A stretch of 42,139 bases of DNA from an uncultured beta proteobacterium (GTDB lineage Bacteria > Pseudomonadota > Gammaproteobacteria > Burkholderiales > Burkholderiaceae_C): contig CAIMXF010000524.1 of assembly GCA_903845345.1 (NCBI GenBank), forward strand, positions 1 to 42,139. The letters are read 5' to 3'. The translations under genes and the position numbers were made by a program. Of this stretch, positions 7,260 through 18,218 are shown piece by piece. How positions within the stretch are numbered: position 1 is the stretch's first letter; the number at the start of each line of letters is the position of its first letter. Below the pieces are notes generated by a model. The model worked only from the letters and a program-made list of their open reading frames with translations. It did no database searches and was not told the DNA's origin.

Positions 7260-8786
7260 TCAGCGCCGCCGGGCCGGGCGAGCGGCGGACGGGCGGCCGG
7301 CGAGCCACTGGATCAGCGCGTCCAGCACGGGCTGTCCGGTCTCGGACGCCTTGTCGTCGTTGACCATCGCGGCCACCACCCAGACGTGGCCGCGCTGGTC
7401 GGTGACGAACCCCGCGACGCCGACGGCGTCGCGCAGCAGCCCCGTCTTCAAGCGCGCGTGAGCCTTCGCCGGCCCGTCGTTCAATCGATGCTTCAGCGTG
7501 CCGTCGATGCCCGCAACGGGCAATCCGCTCAGCAGTTCCGGAGCGTTCAAGGAGCGCGACGAGATCGCCAGCATCGCGGCCAGGGTCTGCGGCGAGATGC
7601 GCTCGGCGCGCGACAGGCCGGAGCCATTCTCGAGAACGAGCCCGTTGGCGTCGACGCCATGCCGGGCCAGCCAGAGCGACACCTGCGACGCCGCCGATTG
7701 CTGCGTGTTGCCCGGCGCGATCGCCGTGGCACCTGCGGCGCCCAGGCGCAGAAAGGTCAGGCGGGTCAAGGCATTGTCGGAGCGCTTCAACGCGCCGTGC
7801 AACACCTCGGCCAGCGGACGGCCGTCGTGATGCGCGACCAGGTGCGCCGAAGCGGGCGTGACGCCCTCCCCGATCGGACCGTCGATACGGCCGCCCAGCG
7901 CTGCCCACAACTGACGCAAGGCGACGGACGTCAGATACTGGCGTTCGACCAGGTTCATGTTCGTCGTCTGCACGCAGTCGCGCGGAAAGACGCCCTGGAG
8001 GTAGATGTCGACATGCGCGTCGCTTGCCACCACCCGGGGCGTTCGCCAGCCATCCTCCCAGTCGTCGCAACGCAGGTCGCCGGGGTGCAGGTCGTCGACA
8101 TGCACGGCGACCCCGGGCCAAGCCGGCTCCACCGATGCGCGCACGGCGTCGCCGGTCGACGAGAGGGTGTATTCGAGCAGGCTGCCGTTGAGGTGCAGCG
8201 CATCGGGAATGACGTTGTAGTCGGCCTCCGGGCTCTCGTCGAAGGGCGGCGCGCCGGCGTCCGGGCGAGCCGGATCGAAGAGGTGTCGATCCACGACGAT
8301 GCCGCCGCGCAGATCCCTGATGCCGGCATCGCGCACGCGCTGCAACAGGCTCCACAGCGCGCCCCAGTCCAGGTCGGTGTCGGCGCCGCCGCGCAGGTAG
8401 AGCGGCGTGCGCAGCACGCCGTCGGCGGGGATCTCTTCGGCCAGGATGTCGGTGCCGCCATGCGAATTCGGTCCGAGCACATCGAGGGCCACGATGGCGG
8501 TCACCACCTTCATGGTCGACCCGGGCTTCATGGGCCGCTGATCCTGCCAGCCCAGCTTCCGGGCCGGCGCGTCGAGGCGATAGGCGACGTAGGCGAGGCT
8601 GTCGGACGTCAGCCCGGCCTGCGCCAGCGCCTTCGCGACGGGCGCAGGCACGTGCGGCACCGCGTCGGGAGCCGTCCATCCACACGCAGGCCAGAAGGCC
8701 GCCGCGGCTGCGATGCGGGCAAGCCGGGCAAGTCTCCACGCAGGTCGGAAAGACAGCGACGACTCGATGGAGCGGACGGGATTCAA
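7260..8786 (-). CDS. dacB: Periplasmic D-alanyl-D-alanine carboxypeptidase/endopeptidase (PBP4 type, S13)
   Basis: 508 residues. Class C penicillin-binding protein with motifs SxxK Ser90-TM-Lys93 (in KPGSTMK), SxN Ser336-D-Asn338 (KRSDNAL) and KTG 447-449 (RLKTGLL); the ~240-residue insertion between the first two motifs is typical of S13. It cleaves terminal D-Ala and D-Ala-mDap cross-links in the periplasm. An arginine-rich then Ala-rich hydrophobic stretch (residues ~14-36) is a Sec signal. No ATG exists between the signal and position 9050; TTG 8786 with GAAAGG six bases upstream is the best start, while the longer frame from 9050 would bury the signal peptide. Convergent with ddpX and divergent from the next gene. 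It could release D-Ala and peptides for the nearby importer. Confidence 0.88.
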   Translation of the reverse strand: MNPVRSIESSLSFRPAWRLARLARIAAAAAFWPACGWTAPDAVPHVPAPVAKALAQAGLTSDSLAYVAYRLDAPARKLGWQDQRPMKPGSTMKVVTAIVALDVLGPNSHGGTDILAEEIPADGVLRTPLYLRGGADTDLDWGALWSLLQRVRDAGIRDLRGGIVVDRHLFDPARPDAGAPPFDESPEADYNVIPDALHLNGSLLEYTLSSTGDAVRASVEPAWPGVAVHVDDLHPGDLRCDDWEDGWRTPRVVASDAHVDIYLQGVFPRDCVQTTNMNLVERQYLTSVALRQLWAALGGRIDGPIGEGVTPASAHLVAHHDGRPLAEVLHGALKRSDNALTRLTFLRLGAAGATAIAPGNTQQSAASQVSLWLARHGVDANGLVLENGSGLSRAERISPQTLAAMLAISSRSLNAPELLSGLPVAGIDGTLKHRLNDGPAKAHARLKTGLLRDAVGVAGFVTDQRGHVWVVAAMVNDDKASETGQPVLDALIQWLAGRPSAARPARRR

Positions 8787-9065
8787 GGACGACCTTTCAT
8801 GATTCGAGCGCGCGCAGGCCGAGCCGTCGGCCAACGACAAGGATTTCCGATGCGCCGGCACGACGGTAGTCGGCTCGATCTCGCCGCGCAACCCTGGCCG
8901 TTCCCCGCGCCGCGCCGATGAAGGTGCGCTCTTCGAGACAAGGCATTCCGCCAGGTTATGCCCGGCACTGTTCTTTTCAACGTCGGCAGTGCATGCGCGC
9001 TTCGCGCCCACATGCGTTTCGAGCAAACTCCCGAACAAGTACATTCTCACGCCCGTTCGCCGTCC

Positions 9066-10025
9066 ATGGAATCAACCTCGCTGCGCGTTCATCAGTTTCT
9101 CGGCCTGCGACCGGGACCGCGCCTGCTCGTCACGGCGGCGGTGCATGGGAACGAGACCTGTGGCAGCGTCGCGATCCCGCGCGTCGTCGACGCCCTCGAC
9201 CAGAACATGCTGCGGCTGGTGCGCGGCACGGTCACGTTCGTTCCTGTCGCCAACCCGAAGGCGTACGCCCGGCGCACGCGCGAAGGCGACCGCAACCTGA
9301 ACCGCGATCTTCGGCCGACCGTCGTGGTCACCGAGTTCGAGGATCGGGTCGCCAACCAGCTGTGCCCCCTGCTTGCGGCACACGACGTTCTGCTCGACCT
9401 GCACTCGTTCAACAACCCGGGTCAGGCATTCGTCATGGTCGGCCCGCGCGACAACGATGGCGACGTCGAGCCCTTTGCGCACGAGCAGGCCGAGTCACGC
9501 CTGGCGCTGAGCCTGGGGGTATCGCGCATCGTCGAGGGATGGTTGGGGACTTACGTCGCCGGCGCCCGTCGCCGGCAGACCGGCGGGCGCAGCGATCTCC
9601 GATCGGTGACTCAATACGGCGTCGGCACCACCGAGTTCATGCGCAGCCAGGGTGGCTACGGCGTGACGCTGGAATGCGGCCAGCATGATGACCCGCTGGC
9701 GGTGGAAGTGGCCACGACGGCGATCCTGAACGCCCTGGCGCAGTTGGGCATGATCGACAAGCCCGCGCCGCGCCCGGATCCTTCGAGGGTCGAAGTCCTG
9801 CGCATGTACGACGTCGTGGATCGGGATGACGCGAACGACGCGTTCATGCGGCCGTGGGCCAGCTTCGACCCGATCGGCCAGGACACGCTGATCGCGCGCC
9901 GCAAGGACGGCACGCCGCTGCGCGCGCCGCACGACGGCCGGATCATCTTTCCGAACGACGCCGCCCGGCCCGGCGAGGAGTGGTTCTACCTCACGCGCTA
10001 CAGCGACCGGCAGCTGCCGACCTGA
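9066..10025 (+). CDS. Succinylglutamate desuccinylase/aspartoacylase-family zinc hydrolase
   Basis: 319 residues from ATG 9066. Zinc ligands of the M14-like AstE/ASPA family are visible: His27 and Glu30 in AAVHGNET, His113 in LLDLHSF, plus the NLNRD substrate motif (77-81) and the candidate catalytic Glu203 in VTLECGQ. Members deacylate N-acyl amino acids or cleave gamma/amide bonds in the cytoplasm. The C-terminal ~80 residues form the small beta domain (LRAPHDGRIIFPND). No other arginine-catabolism genes are present, so the AstE role is unlikely; in this setting an N-acyl amino acid or peptide is a reasonable guess. Further in-frame ATGs at 8958 and 9012 would add residues without recognisable content. 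Convergent with dppF, 20 bases apart. Confidence 0.82.
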   Translation: MESTSLRVHQFLGLRPGPRLLVTAAVHGNETCGSVAIPRVVDALDQNMLRLVRGTVTFVPVANPKAYARRTREGDRNLNRDLRPTVVVTEFEDRVANQLCPLLAAHDVLLDLHSFNNPGQAFVMVGPRDNDGDVEPFAHEQAESRLALSLGVSRIVEGWLGTYVAGARRRQTGGRSDLRSVTQYGVGTTEFMRSQGGYGVTLECGQHDDPLAVEVATTAILNALAQLGMIDKPAPRPDPSRVEVLRMYDVVDRDDANDAFMRPWASFDPIGQDTLIARRKDGTPLRAPHDGRIIFPNDAARPGEEWFYLTRYSDRQLPT

Positions 10026-10045
10026 GGGGCTCGGCTCGCGGCGCC

Positions 10046-11001
<956 letters not shown>

Positions 11002-11005
<4 letters not shown>

Positions 11006-11946
11006 CGCGACGCGTTTCCGGACAAGGGGAAATGACAGCGCACGCTGTCGGCGAACGCGGGCGCCTGCTCGCGGCAACGTTCGCGTGCGCAGTCGCAGCG
11101 CGGTTCGAAGAGGCAGCCGGGCGGGCGGTCGAACGCGCCGGGCACGATGCCGCGGAGTGCGGCCAGGCGCGCGGCGCCGCGGTTGTGTTCCGGGATGGCC
11201 GCCAGCAACGCCTGCGTGTACGGGTGGCTCGGCGCCTCGAAGACCCCGGGCAGCGGCCCGACCTCCACCTGCTGGCCGGCGTACATGACCGCCACGCGCT
11301 GGCACATCTGCGCGACCACACCGAGGTCGTGGCTGATCATCACCAACGCCATGCCACGCTCTCGACGCAGTCGAGCCAACAGCTCCATGATCTGCGCCTG
11401 GATCGTCACGTCGAGCGCGGTCGTCGGCTCGTCCGCGATGAGGAGACCGGGCTCGCCGGCCATCGCCATCGCGATCATGGCGCGCTGGTTCATGCCGCCG
11501 GACATCTCGTGGGGATACGCGCGGTGGCGCCGAGCCGGATCGGGGATCTCGACCTGTTCGAGCAGTTCGATCGCGCGATCGCGCGCGCGCGCCCCGCGCA
11601 GCCCCAGGTGCACGCGCAACACCTCCTCGATCTGGTCGCCGATCCGGTAGCTGGGATTGAGCGCCGTCAGCGCATCCTGGAAGACCATGGCCATCCGGCG
11701 CCCGACGATGGCGCGTCGCTGCGTCGCCGTGATGCGCAGCAGGTCGTGGCCGTCGAAGCTCATCTCGTCCGCCGAGACGACGCCCGGGCTGTCGATCAGG
11801 CCCATCAGCGCCAGCATCGTGACGGACTTGCCCGACCCCGACTCGCCGACGATGCCCAGGGTCTCGCCGGCCGCGACATCGAGGTCGACGCCGTCGACCG
11901 CCTTGAACCCCCCGAACTGCACGCTCAGGTTGCGGATGCGCAGCAT
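11002..11946 (-). CDS. dppD: Peptide ABC transporter ATP-binding protein (DppD/OppD family)
   Basis: 314 residues. Walker [10 protein letters not shown]-loop [11 protein letters not shown], signature [14 protein letters not shown], Walker [13 protein letters not shown] and H-loop MISHDLG are complete. The C-terminal extension contains [16 protein letters not shown], the cysteine cluster usual for this subfamily. The signature has Asn where most DppD proteins have Arg (GGMRQR), a mild difference. Start ATG 11946 overlaps the dppC stop by one base (TGATG). Works as a heterodimer with DppF beneath the DppB-DppC channel. Confidence 0.93.
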
Positions 11947-12866
11947 CAGTGTGCCCTTCTCAGCTTGGGATCGAGCGCGTCGCGCAACCCGTCGCCGACC
12001 AGGTTGGCGCACACCACCGAGACGAGGATCGTCAGGCCCGGCACCAGCACCAGCCAGGGCGCGGCCTCGCTGTAGTCGCGCGCCGCGGACAGCATGCCGC
12101 CCCATTCGGGCGTGGGCGCCTGCACCCCGAGCCCGAGGAAGCCCAGGCCGGCCGTCTCCAGGATCGCGGACGAGAAGCCCATCGTGGCGTTCACGATCAG
12201 GGGGCCCAGGCAGTTGGGCAAGACCACGGAGAACATCAACCGGACGACGCCCGCGCCGGCCACGCGACTGGCCGTGACGTATTCGCGCCCGATCTCGGAC
12301 AGGGCCGCGGCGCGGCTCAGCCGGGCATATCCGGGCAAGGCTCCGATGGCGATGGCAATCGCCGTGTTCGACAGGCCCGGCCCGAGCACCGTGATGACGC
12401 AGATCGCCAGAAGGATGCCCGGCAGCGCCAGCATCACGTCCATCACGCGCATGATCGGCGGCGCGGCTCGGCGGGGGAAGAAGGCCGAGATCAATCCCAG
12501 CAGGGTGCCGGGCACCAGCGACATGAACACCGACGCCACCCCGATCCCGAGCGAGCCCCGCGCACCGTACAGCAGGCGCGACAGAAGGTCGCGGCCGAGC
12601 TCGTCGGTGCCCAGCAGGAAACGGCTCGAGCCCTGGGGGCTCCAGGCCGGCGGCACGAGCAGCGAGTCGCGGTATTGGAACGTCGGATCGTGCGGTGCGA
12701 TCCAGGGAGACAGGATCGCCGCCACTGCCAGGGCGAGCAGGACCAGGAATGCCGCGTGCGCGCCGCGATGGGCGCTGAAAGCGTTCCAGAATTCACGTCC
12801 GGGCGACAGCACCCGGGTGGGGTCTGCGCGTCGCGTGTCGACCGATGCCTTCGATGACGAGGTCAT
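11946..12866 (-). CDS. dppC: Peptide ABC transporter permease (DppC family)
   Basis: 306 residues. An N-terminal membrane segment ([20 protein letters not shown]) is followed by a periplasmic loop with [21 protein letters not shown], a DppC hallmark, and then five membrane spans. The EAA coupling loop is visible as [23 protein letters not shown], which contacts the ATPases. The C-terminus ends in [13 protein letters not shown], typical of the family. ATG overlaps the dppB stop (ATGA). Forms the inner-membrane channel with DppB. Confidence 0.93.
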   Translation of the reverse strand: MTSSSKASVDTRRADPTRVLSPGREFWNAFSAHRGAHAAFLVLLALAVAAILSPWIAPHDPTFQYRDSLLVPPAWSPQGSSRFLLGTDELGRDLLSRLLYGARGSLGIGVASVFMSLVPGTLLGLISAFFPRRAAPPIMRVMDVMLALPGILLAICVITVLGPGLSNTAIAIAIGALPGYARLSRAAALSEIGREYVTASRVAGAGVVRLMFSVVLPNCLGPLIVNATMGFSSAILETAGLGFLGLGVQAPTPEWGGMLSAARDYSEAAPWLVLVPGLTILVSVVCANLVGDGLRDALDPKLRRAH

Positions 12867-13861
12867 GAGCGCGAACGCATGCGCGGGTTCACGAAGCCGT
12901 AGAGCAGGTCGACCAGCAGGTTGACCACGATGAAAGTACACGCCGACGTGAGGATGCCGGCCTGGACGACCGGATAGTCGCGACGACCGATCCCGTCGAT
13001 CAGCCATTTGCCGACACCCGGCCACGAGAAGATCGTCTCCGTGAGGACGGCCCCGGCGAGCAGGCTGCCCGCCTGCATGCCGATGACGGTGAGAACCGGC
13101 GTCAGGGCATTGCGCAGGCCGTGGACGACCATGATCCGAAACGGGCCCAGGCCCTTGGCGCGTGCCGTGCGCATGTAGTCCTCGCGCAGCACCTCCAGCA
13201 TGCTCGAACGCGCCATGCGCGCCACCACGGCGACGGTGCTGGTCCCCAGGACGATGGCAGGCAGCACGAGATGGCTGAATGCCGACGCCAATGCGCCGGG
13301 AAGGCCGGAGCGCCAGGCGTCGATCAGCATGAAGCCGCTTCGCAGGGGCACGTCGAACTCCACGCCGATGCGCCCGGACACGGGCGTCCATCCGAGCCGC
13401 GCCGAGAAGAACATGATGAGGATGAGGCCCCACCAGAAGACGGGCATCGAGAAGCCGATCGTCGCGACGGCCATCACGCCCTGGTCGAGCCAGGAGCCGC
13501 GCCGCATCGCGGCCACGACCCCGAGCCCCAGCCCCAGGAGCACGGCGATGAACAGCGCCGCCGTCGCAAGTTCGAGCGTGGCCGGAAACAGCACTTTCAG
13601 TTCGTCGACGACCGGCTCGCGCGTGACCAGCGACTGCCCCAGATCGCCGTGCGACAGTTGCCCGAGATAGCCCAGGTACTGGATCGGCAGCGGCCGGTCC
13701 AGGCCCATGCGATGTTCCAGCTCCGCATGCGCCGCAGCGTCCAGGTGCCGCTCGCCCATCATCACTTCGATCGGATCGCCCGGAACGAGGCGAATCAGGC
13801 CGAAGGCCACCAGCGTGACCCCGAGGAAGGTCGGCACCAGGCTGGCGAGCCTGGCCAACAT
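12863..13861 (-). CDS. dppB: Peptide ABC transporter permease (DppB family)
   Basis: 332 residues. The family N-terminal signature FLGVTLVAFGLIRLVPGDP, then EHRMGLDRPLPIQYLGYLGQ and GDLGQSLVTREPV, precede the membrane domain; the EAA loop reads VLREDYMRTARAKGLG, and FSWPGVGKWLIDGIGRRDYP is the conserved late loop. Six membrane spans are expected. ATG 13861 is chosen because it starts directly before the first span; an in-frame GTG four codons upstream is possible. The TonB-dependent receptor stop is 40 bases upstream on the same strand, so both are probably on one transcript. Confidence 0.93.
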   Translation of the reverse strand: MLARLASLVPTFLGVTLVAFGLIRLVPGDPIEVMMGERHLDAAAHAELEHRMGLDRPLPIQYLGYLGQLSHGDLGQSLVTREPVVDELKVLFPATLELATAALFIAVLLGLGLGVVAAMRRGSWLDQGVMAVATIGFSMPVFWWGLILIMFFSARLGWTPVSGRIGVEFDVPLRSGFMLIDAWRSGLPGALASAFSHLVLPAIVLGTSTVAVVARMARSSMLEVLREDYMRTARAKGLGPFRIMVVHGLRNALTPVLTVIGMQAGSLLAGAVLTETIFSWPGVGKWLIDGIGRRDYPVVQAGILTSACTFIVVNLLVDLLYGFVNPRMRSRS

Positions 13862-13901
13862 CGACTTCAGCACGAACGATCCATCCGCTTGCGTCCCGAG
13901 A

Positions 13902-16646
13902 TCACCAGAACTTGTACCTCGCCGCCAGCATGAAGGAACGCATCCGCGGTTGGCCCACGCGCGAATCCCAGCCGGCGCCGCCGACATCGTCGACATTGTG
14001 AGCCGAGAACGGCGGCGCGGTGTCGAAGAGATTCTTGACGGTGAACGTGAAGCTCGCGTTCTTGACGCCGCTGTAGGTCACGCCCAGGTTGTAGAGCGTG
14101 TAGCTGTGGACGTTGGGGTCGAAACCCGGCGGGACGACGCCTTCGGGCACCTCGTCCTTGTAGCCGGAGCTGAATTGCTGGCTCAGCGTGGTCGCCCACA
14201 CGTCGTGGCTCCAGGTCACGCTGGCTGCATGGCGCCAGCGCTGGTAGAGGCTGTCGTAGCCGTCGCTCGGATCGCCGAACTGGCCGACGAACTCCGTGCT
14301 GGGATCGGCCGCGCTCTGGCGAGTGCGGTGGCTGATGGAATAGGTGCCGTCCAGATTGAACGAGAGCTGGTCGGCGCCGATCTTCCTGCTCCAGTTCAGG
14401 GAGACGTCCACGCCGGAGGTCACGTCGGAGGCGATGTTGGTGTAGAAGTCCTGGATGTAGTTGATCGTGCCGTCCGCGTTGCGGACGACGTATTGAGGGA
14501 AGTCCGCCAGCAGCTCCGACGGGTCGGGCGTCGTGATCTTGTTGGTGCGACGGATCTTCCACCAGTCCAGGCTCGCCGTCAGGCCCTGCAGCGGCGACAC
14601 CACGACGCCGGCCGACACCTGCTGCGACTTCTCGGGCTTGAGCTTCGGGTTGCCGCCGGTCTGGTAGTTCCAGTTCTGGTCGCAGTAGTTCGGGTCGCCC
14701 GGATGTTGTGGGCAAAGGACCGGATCGGGCGCGGGGTTGTTCAGGCTGCTGGGCGTCTGCCCGGCGTAGAGCTGTTCGAAGTCCGGCGCATGGAAGCCGG
14801 TGCTCCACGAGCCGCGCATCAGCAAGCTCTCGAGCGGCTGGAACCGCAGGCCGACCTTGGGGTTGGTCGTGCCGCCGAAGTCGCTGTACTGGTCATGGCG
14901 AACCGCCAGCTGCGCGTCGAAATGCTTGACGATGGGCACGCTCAGCTCGGAGTAGACCGCGTAGATGTTGCGCGACGCCTGCGGCAGCGAGGGATCCGAC
15001 GTGGCGTTGAGCACGTCGTTCAGCGCGAAGCCGTTGGAGCCGAAATCGTAGGTCTCCCGACGCAGGTCGACCCCGACCGCCATCGCCAGCGGGCCGGCCG
15101 GCAGCTTGGCGATCACGCCGGAGGCGCTGGCATCTGCCTCGAGCATCCGCGAGCTGCCGTTGTAGACCGGCCCCGTCACTTCAGCGCCATAGATCAGCGC
15201 CATCGCTTGCGTAGTCTGCTGCTGGCCCGGCAGCAGCCAGGGGTTGATGAGCCCGGTCTGGAACGCGGCCACCATCTTGTCGGTGTTGAAGTAGCCGCTC
15301 GTCAGGTCGGTGTTCGCGCGGCTGCCAGCGGCCGAGATTCCGGCCTGGTAGTCCCAGCCCTTGTAATCGCCTTCGAGCCCGGCCAGCACGCGATAGGTCG
15401 TCGTGGTCGTGCGTTCCGAACGGTCGCCGCAGGCGACGCAGCGCCAGCGAACGCCGATCGGCTGCGTCGGATCGAACCCCGGCACATAGGCCGACAGGTC
15501 CTGGTAGTACGGGCCGCCGGCGGGATATTCGAACCCGTCGTAGTTGTTCAACTGCTGCGGCGTGTAGTAGTCCGTCGCCCGGGTCTGGCTGGCCGTGACC
15601 TCGACGAAAGCGGTCGTGGCTTCGTCGAGCTTCAGAGTGCCGCGGGAGACGAGGTTCAGGTGCTTGACCGGCTGCATCAACGCCATGTCGGCGCCGTAGT
15701 CGTACGCACAGGCATTGCCGTAGTTCGAGTTGCCCCACAGCGCGGCGGCGTACTGCACCTGGCCCGGAATGCTCTGGCAATTGCCCTGGAACGACAGCAG
15801 GTTGGCGCGGTTGTACGTGGTCGGATCGTTGGGCAGGTTGTAGGTGATGACCTGGTTGGCGAACGGCGTCCCGGTGGTGTCGGGGGCCAGTCCGCGCGCG
15901 GGCTGGTAGCCGTTCTGGAAGGACCGCTGGTGCCCGTTCAGCAGGGTGGTCTCGTCGCCCGCCAGGGACACCAGGACGTTGTAGCCGTCCTTGTCCAGCG
16001 TGCCCTTGCCCCACAGCAAGGACGTGGTGTACACGTTGCCGCCACCATGCTGCGTGACATCACCGGATGCCGAAGCCTCGAGACCGGTGTAGTCGGTGCG
16101 CAGGATGAAGTTGATGACGCCGCCGATGGCGTCCGTCCCGTAGATCGCCGATGCGCCGTCCTTGAGCACCTCGACTCGTTCCACCGCCGCGAACGGGATC
16201 GAGTTCAGGTCGACGGAACTGCCATTCAGGCCGTGGGTCGCGATGCGACGCCCGTTCAGGAGCACGAGTGTGCTGTCCGCGCCGAGGCCGCGCAGGTTGG
16301 CAGACGACGCGCCGGAGTTGTGCGTGCCGGTGGACGCCGTGAATCCCTCGGCCTGGTTGGCGGTCATGTTGTACGCGCCGGCTGCGTTGGCGCTGACCAT
16401 CGTCAGCAGTTGTTCGGCGCTGGTGATGCCCTGGCGGTCGATCTCCGCGCGCCGGATGACCTGCACGGGCAACGCGCCTTCGTTCTGGATCTGCTTGATG
16501 TTGGAGCCCGTCACCGTGACGGTCTGGACGTCGGGCCCGGCGGCATCGCCTTGCGCCCACGCGGGCGCCGACAGGCAAAGGACCGCAAGGCAGTTGGCTT
16601 GCAGTCCGAGCTTCTTCATCTCTCGGGACAAACGGGTCAATTTCAA
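13902..16646 (-). CDS. TonB-dependent outer-membrane receptor
   Basis: 914 residues. A Sec signal peptide ends near SAPAWAQ, then the plug domain: VTVTGSNIKQIQNEGALPVQ, SANLRGLGADSTLVLLNGRR, and VERVEVLKDGASAIYGTDAI with GGVINFI. The rest is a 22-strand barrel with VKNLFDTAPP near the end and a C-terminal aromatic (ARYKFW), as outer-membrane assembly requires. It belongs to the ligand-diverse group whose plugs begin GSNIKxIxxEGALPV, common in Xanthomonas and Shewanella relatives and not a classic siderophore type. The start is TTG 16646: AAGGAG lies six bases upstream, while ATG 16619 has no proper ribosome-binding site. Co-directional with dppBCDF, so peptides are the likely cargo; that is inference. 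Confidence 0.93.
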   Translation of the reverse strand: MKLTRLSREMKKLGLQANCLAVLCLSAPAWAQGDAAGPDVQTVTVTGSNIKQIQNEGALPVQVIRRAEIDRQGITSAEQLLTMVSANAAGAYNMTANQAEGFTASTGTHNSGASSANLRGLGADSTLVLLNGRRIATHGLNGSSVDLNSIPFAAVERVEVLKDGASAIYGTDAIGGVINFILRTDYTGLEASASGDVTQHGGGNVYTTSLLWGKGTLDKDGYNVLVSLAGDETTLLNGHQRSFQNGYQPARGLAPDTTGTPFANQVITYNLPNDPTTYNRANLLSFQGNCQSIPGQVQYAAALWGNSNYGNACAYDYGADMALMQPVKHLNLVSRGTLKLDEATTAFVEVTASQTRATDYYTPQQLNNYDGFEYPAGGPYYQDLSAYVPGFDPTQPIGVRWRCVACGDRSERTTTTTYRVLAGLEGDYKGWDYQAGISAAGSRANTDLTSGYFNTDKMVAAFQTGLINPWLLPGQQQTTQAMALIYGAEVTGPVYNGSSRMLEADASASGVIAKLPAGPLAMAVGVDLRRETYDFGSNGFALNDVLNATSDPSLPQASRNIYAVYSELSVPIVKHFDAQLAVRHDQYSDFGGTTNPKVGLRFQPLESLLMRGSWSTGFHAPDFEQLYAGQTPSSLNNPAPDPVLCPQHPGDPNYCDQNWNYQTGGNPKLKPEKSQQVSAGVVVSPLQGLTASLDWWKIRRTNKITTPDPSELLADFPQYVVRNADGTINYIQDFYTNIASDVTSGVDVSLNWSRKIGADQLSFNLDGTYSISHRTRQSAADPSTEFVGQFGDPSDGYDSLYQRWRHAASVTWSHDVWATTLSQQFSSGYKDEVPEGVVPPGFDPNVHSYTLYNLGVTYSGVKNASFTFTVKNLFDTAPPFSAHNVDDVGGAGWDSRVGQPRMRSFMLAARYKFW

Positions 16647-17045
16647 CTTCGGCTCCTTGGTGATGCACGACCTGGACCCTGGCTGCCGCCGCTCAAATCA
16701 TTGGCTGCGAATGCGACGAGTCCCCTCACTCGTTACTCTCTCGGTGATCGCGGAAAACGCGCATGGGGTCACCCCTAGGCTGTCGCGCATTCAGCAATCA
16801 ATGTTTGTGGATCGCCCATAACCTGGCGTAAGCGATCGAGAGCCCTCGCCTGCCACTTGCGCACCCGGACCGGACAATCCGCAAGTCGACGGGCGGCGTC
16901 CGCGACGATGCGTCCTCGCATCGAGGCCGTCGCTTCGACTCGGTTTGCCCACGGAGGTCTGCACTCCGACCGGGGCAGCAAGGACTCGAGCGAGGGTCGG
17001 CGCACCGGCCTGGGCTTGCAGGATCCGATCCCGGATGCCTGATCG
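16647..17045. other. Gap upstream of the receptor operon with two inverted repeats
   Basis: About 400 bases without a convincing gene lie between the receptor start and the GGDEF stop; both genes are on the minus strand, so this holds the receptor promoter. Two perfect inverted repeats stand out: CGAGT-N6-ACTCG at 16717-16732 and GGGGT-C-ACCCC at 16765-16775. Either could be an operator. I see no confident -35/-10 pair. Short open frames here have no family resemblance. Confidence 0.45.
16653..16658 (-). promoter_or_regulatory. Ribosome-binding site deciding a TTG start
   Basis: A full AAGGAG on the minus strand with a six-base spacer precedes the TTG at 16646, making this the start of the receptor in preference to ATG 16619. 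Confidence 0.7.
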
Positions 17046-18218
17046 TCAAGCGGCGACCAGCGCGGCCTGAACCTGGTTTCGTCCACTCGCCTTGGCGCGG
17101 TACAGCGCCTCGTCTGCACGGGCAAGCGCCTGTTCCAGCCCTTCGTCCAGGGCGAACAGCGTGACGCCCAGGCTCGCGGTCACCCCCGCGAGTCCGGGTA
17201 CGACGTCGGACCAGTTCGCCTGCTCGACCGATCGCCGCATGCGCTCGGCCACACGTCGAGCCGCAGGGAGGTCGGACACCGGCTGCATGACGACGAATTC
17301 CTCTCCGCCATAGCGCGCCAACAGCGCCTCGCCGCGCAGTTGTCTCTGCATCACAGTGACGGCGTGGCGCAGCACGGCGTCTCCCGCGGCGTGGCCATGA
17401 CGATCATTGATCTGCTTGAAGTGGTCGAAATCGACCATGATCAACGAGAGCCCGCCACTGCGTTGGCGAGCTTGTGCGGTCAGCGTCGGGACCCCTTCGG
17501 CCAACGCTTGCCGGCTGAGACACCCCGTCAGGTAGTCCGTCATTGCGCGCTGATGCAATCGGGCCTGCAATCGTGCGTTGACCACGTTGTGCAACAGCAT
17601 CGCGAAAAGGATGGGCAACACGCCGTACAACAGGGCAAACGGCGTCACCATCGCCGGCGGCACGTACAGCAGGTTCGGTTCGAAGGGCCCGTTCCACGTC
17701 AGCAGGTAGCTGGCGCGAAGCGCAGAGCTGAGCAGCATGAGGAGGATGGTCACGCCGAGGAGTCGCTCATGCATGTCGCGCGGATGCCAGCACAGGCGGC
17801 GGCCCAGCCAGGCGGACACTGCCGAACCGACGACCAGTCCCGCGGCGGCGATGAAATTCATGCCTTTGACACCGGCCGGCAAGCCAGCCAGCACCACTGC
17901 CAGGACAGCACCGAGCGTGAACCACATCGCGCTGCGGGATCGACGCCCCCCTGACAGCGCCGACAACGCCCAGCCGATCATGATCAATCCGCCGAACGAG
18001 GCGTACACCATCGCGGCCTCGCTCCATAGCGGCAGCGGCATCTCGATCACGGCAGGCTGCAGGAGTCCCACTCCCACCAAGGCAAAGGCGTTTCGAAAGA
18101 GCCGGAGCGACTCGCGAATCGACACGTCGTCCGAGAGGTTGGGCCGAAGCATGGCTGCACCCACCAGCGCCCCGGCACCGCAGATGGCGAATGAGCTCAG
18201 GACGTCGAGCTGAATCAT
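17046..18218 (-). CDS. Membrane diguanylate cyclase (seven-TM sensor plus GGDEF)
   Basis: 390 residues. The first ~215 residues contain about seven hydrophobic segments, an integral-membrane sensor I cannot name. The GGDEF domain follows: DYLTGCLSRQAL at ~228-239, metal-binding IMVDFDHFKQINDRHGHAAGD at ~260-280 (given here as its positions and key Asp263), and the active site GGEEF at 304-308, so synthesis of cyclic di-GMP is expected. The allosteric I-site RxxD, normally five residues before GGEEF, is absent (RGEALLARYGGEEF), so product inhibition is not expected. ATG 18218 starts just before the first membrane span; the frame upstream is open but has no recognisable content. Divergent from the hybrid kinase gene, 308 bases away, which suggests a shared signal or regulator. 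Confidence 0.88.
   Translation of the reverse strand: MIQLDVLSSFAICGAGALVGAAMLRPNLSDDVSIRESLRLFRNAFALVGVGLLQPAVIEMPLPLWSEAAMVYASFGGLIMIGWALSALSGGRRSRSAMWFTLGAVLAVVLAGLPAGVKGMNFIAAAGLVVGSAVSAWLGRRLCWHPRDMHERLLGVTILLMLLSSALRASYLLTWNGPFEPNLLYVPPAMVTPFALLYGVLPILFAMLLHNVVNARLQARLHQRAMTDYLTGCLSRQALAEGVPTLTAQARQRSGGLSLIMVDFDHFKQINDRHGHAAGDAVLRHAVTVMQRQLRGEALLARYGGEEFVVMQPVSDLPAARRVAERMRRSVEQANWSDVVPGLAGVTASLGVTLFALDEGLEQALARADEALYRAKASGRNQVQAALVAA

Noticed and set aside
13707-16778. A 1023-codon open frame on the plus strand, antisense to the TonB-dependent receptor
   Set aside because: It mirrors a real gene with clear plug and barrel motifs; the translation is Arg/Val/Gly-rich with no domain. High G+C suppresses stops on the opposite strand.
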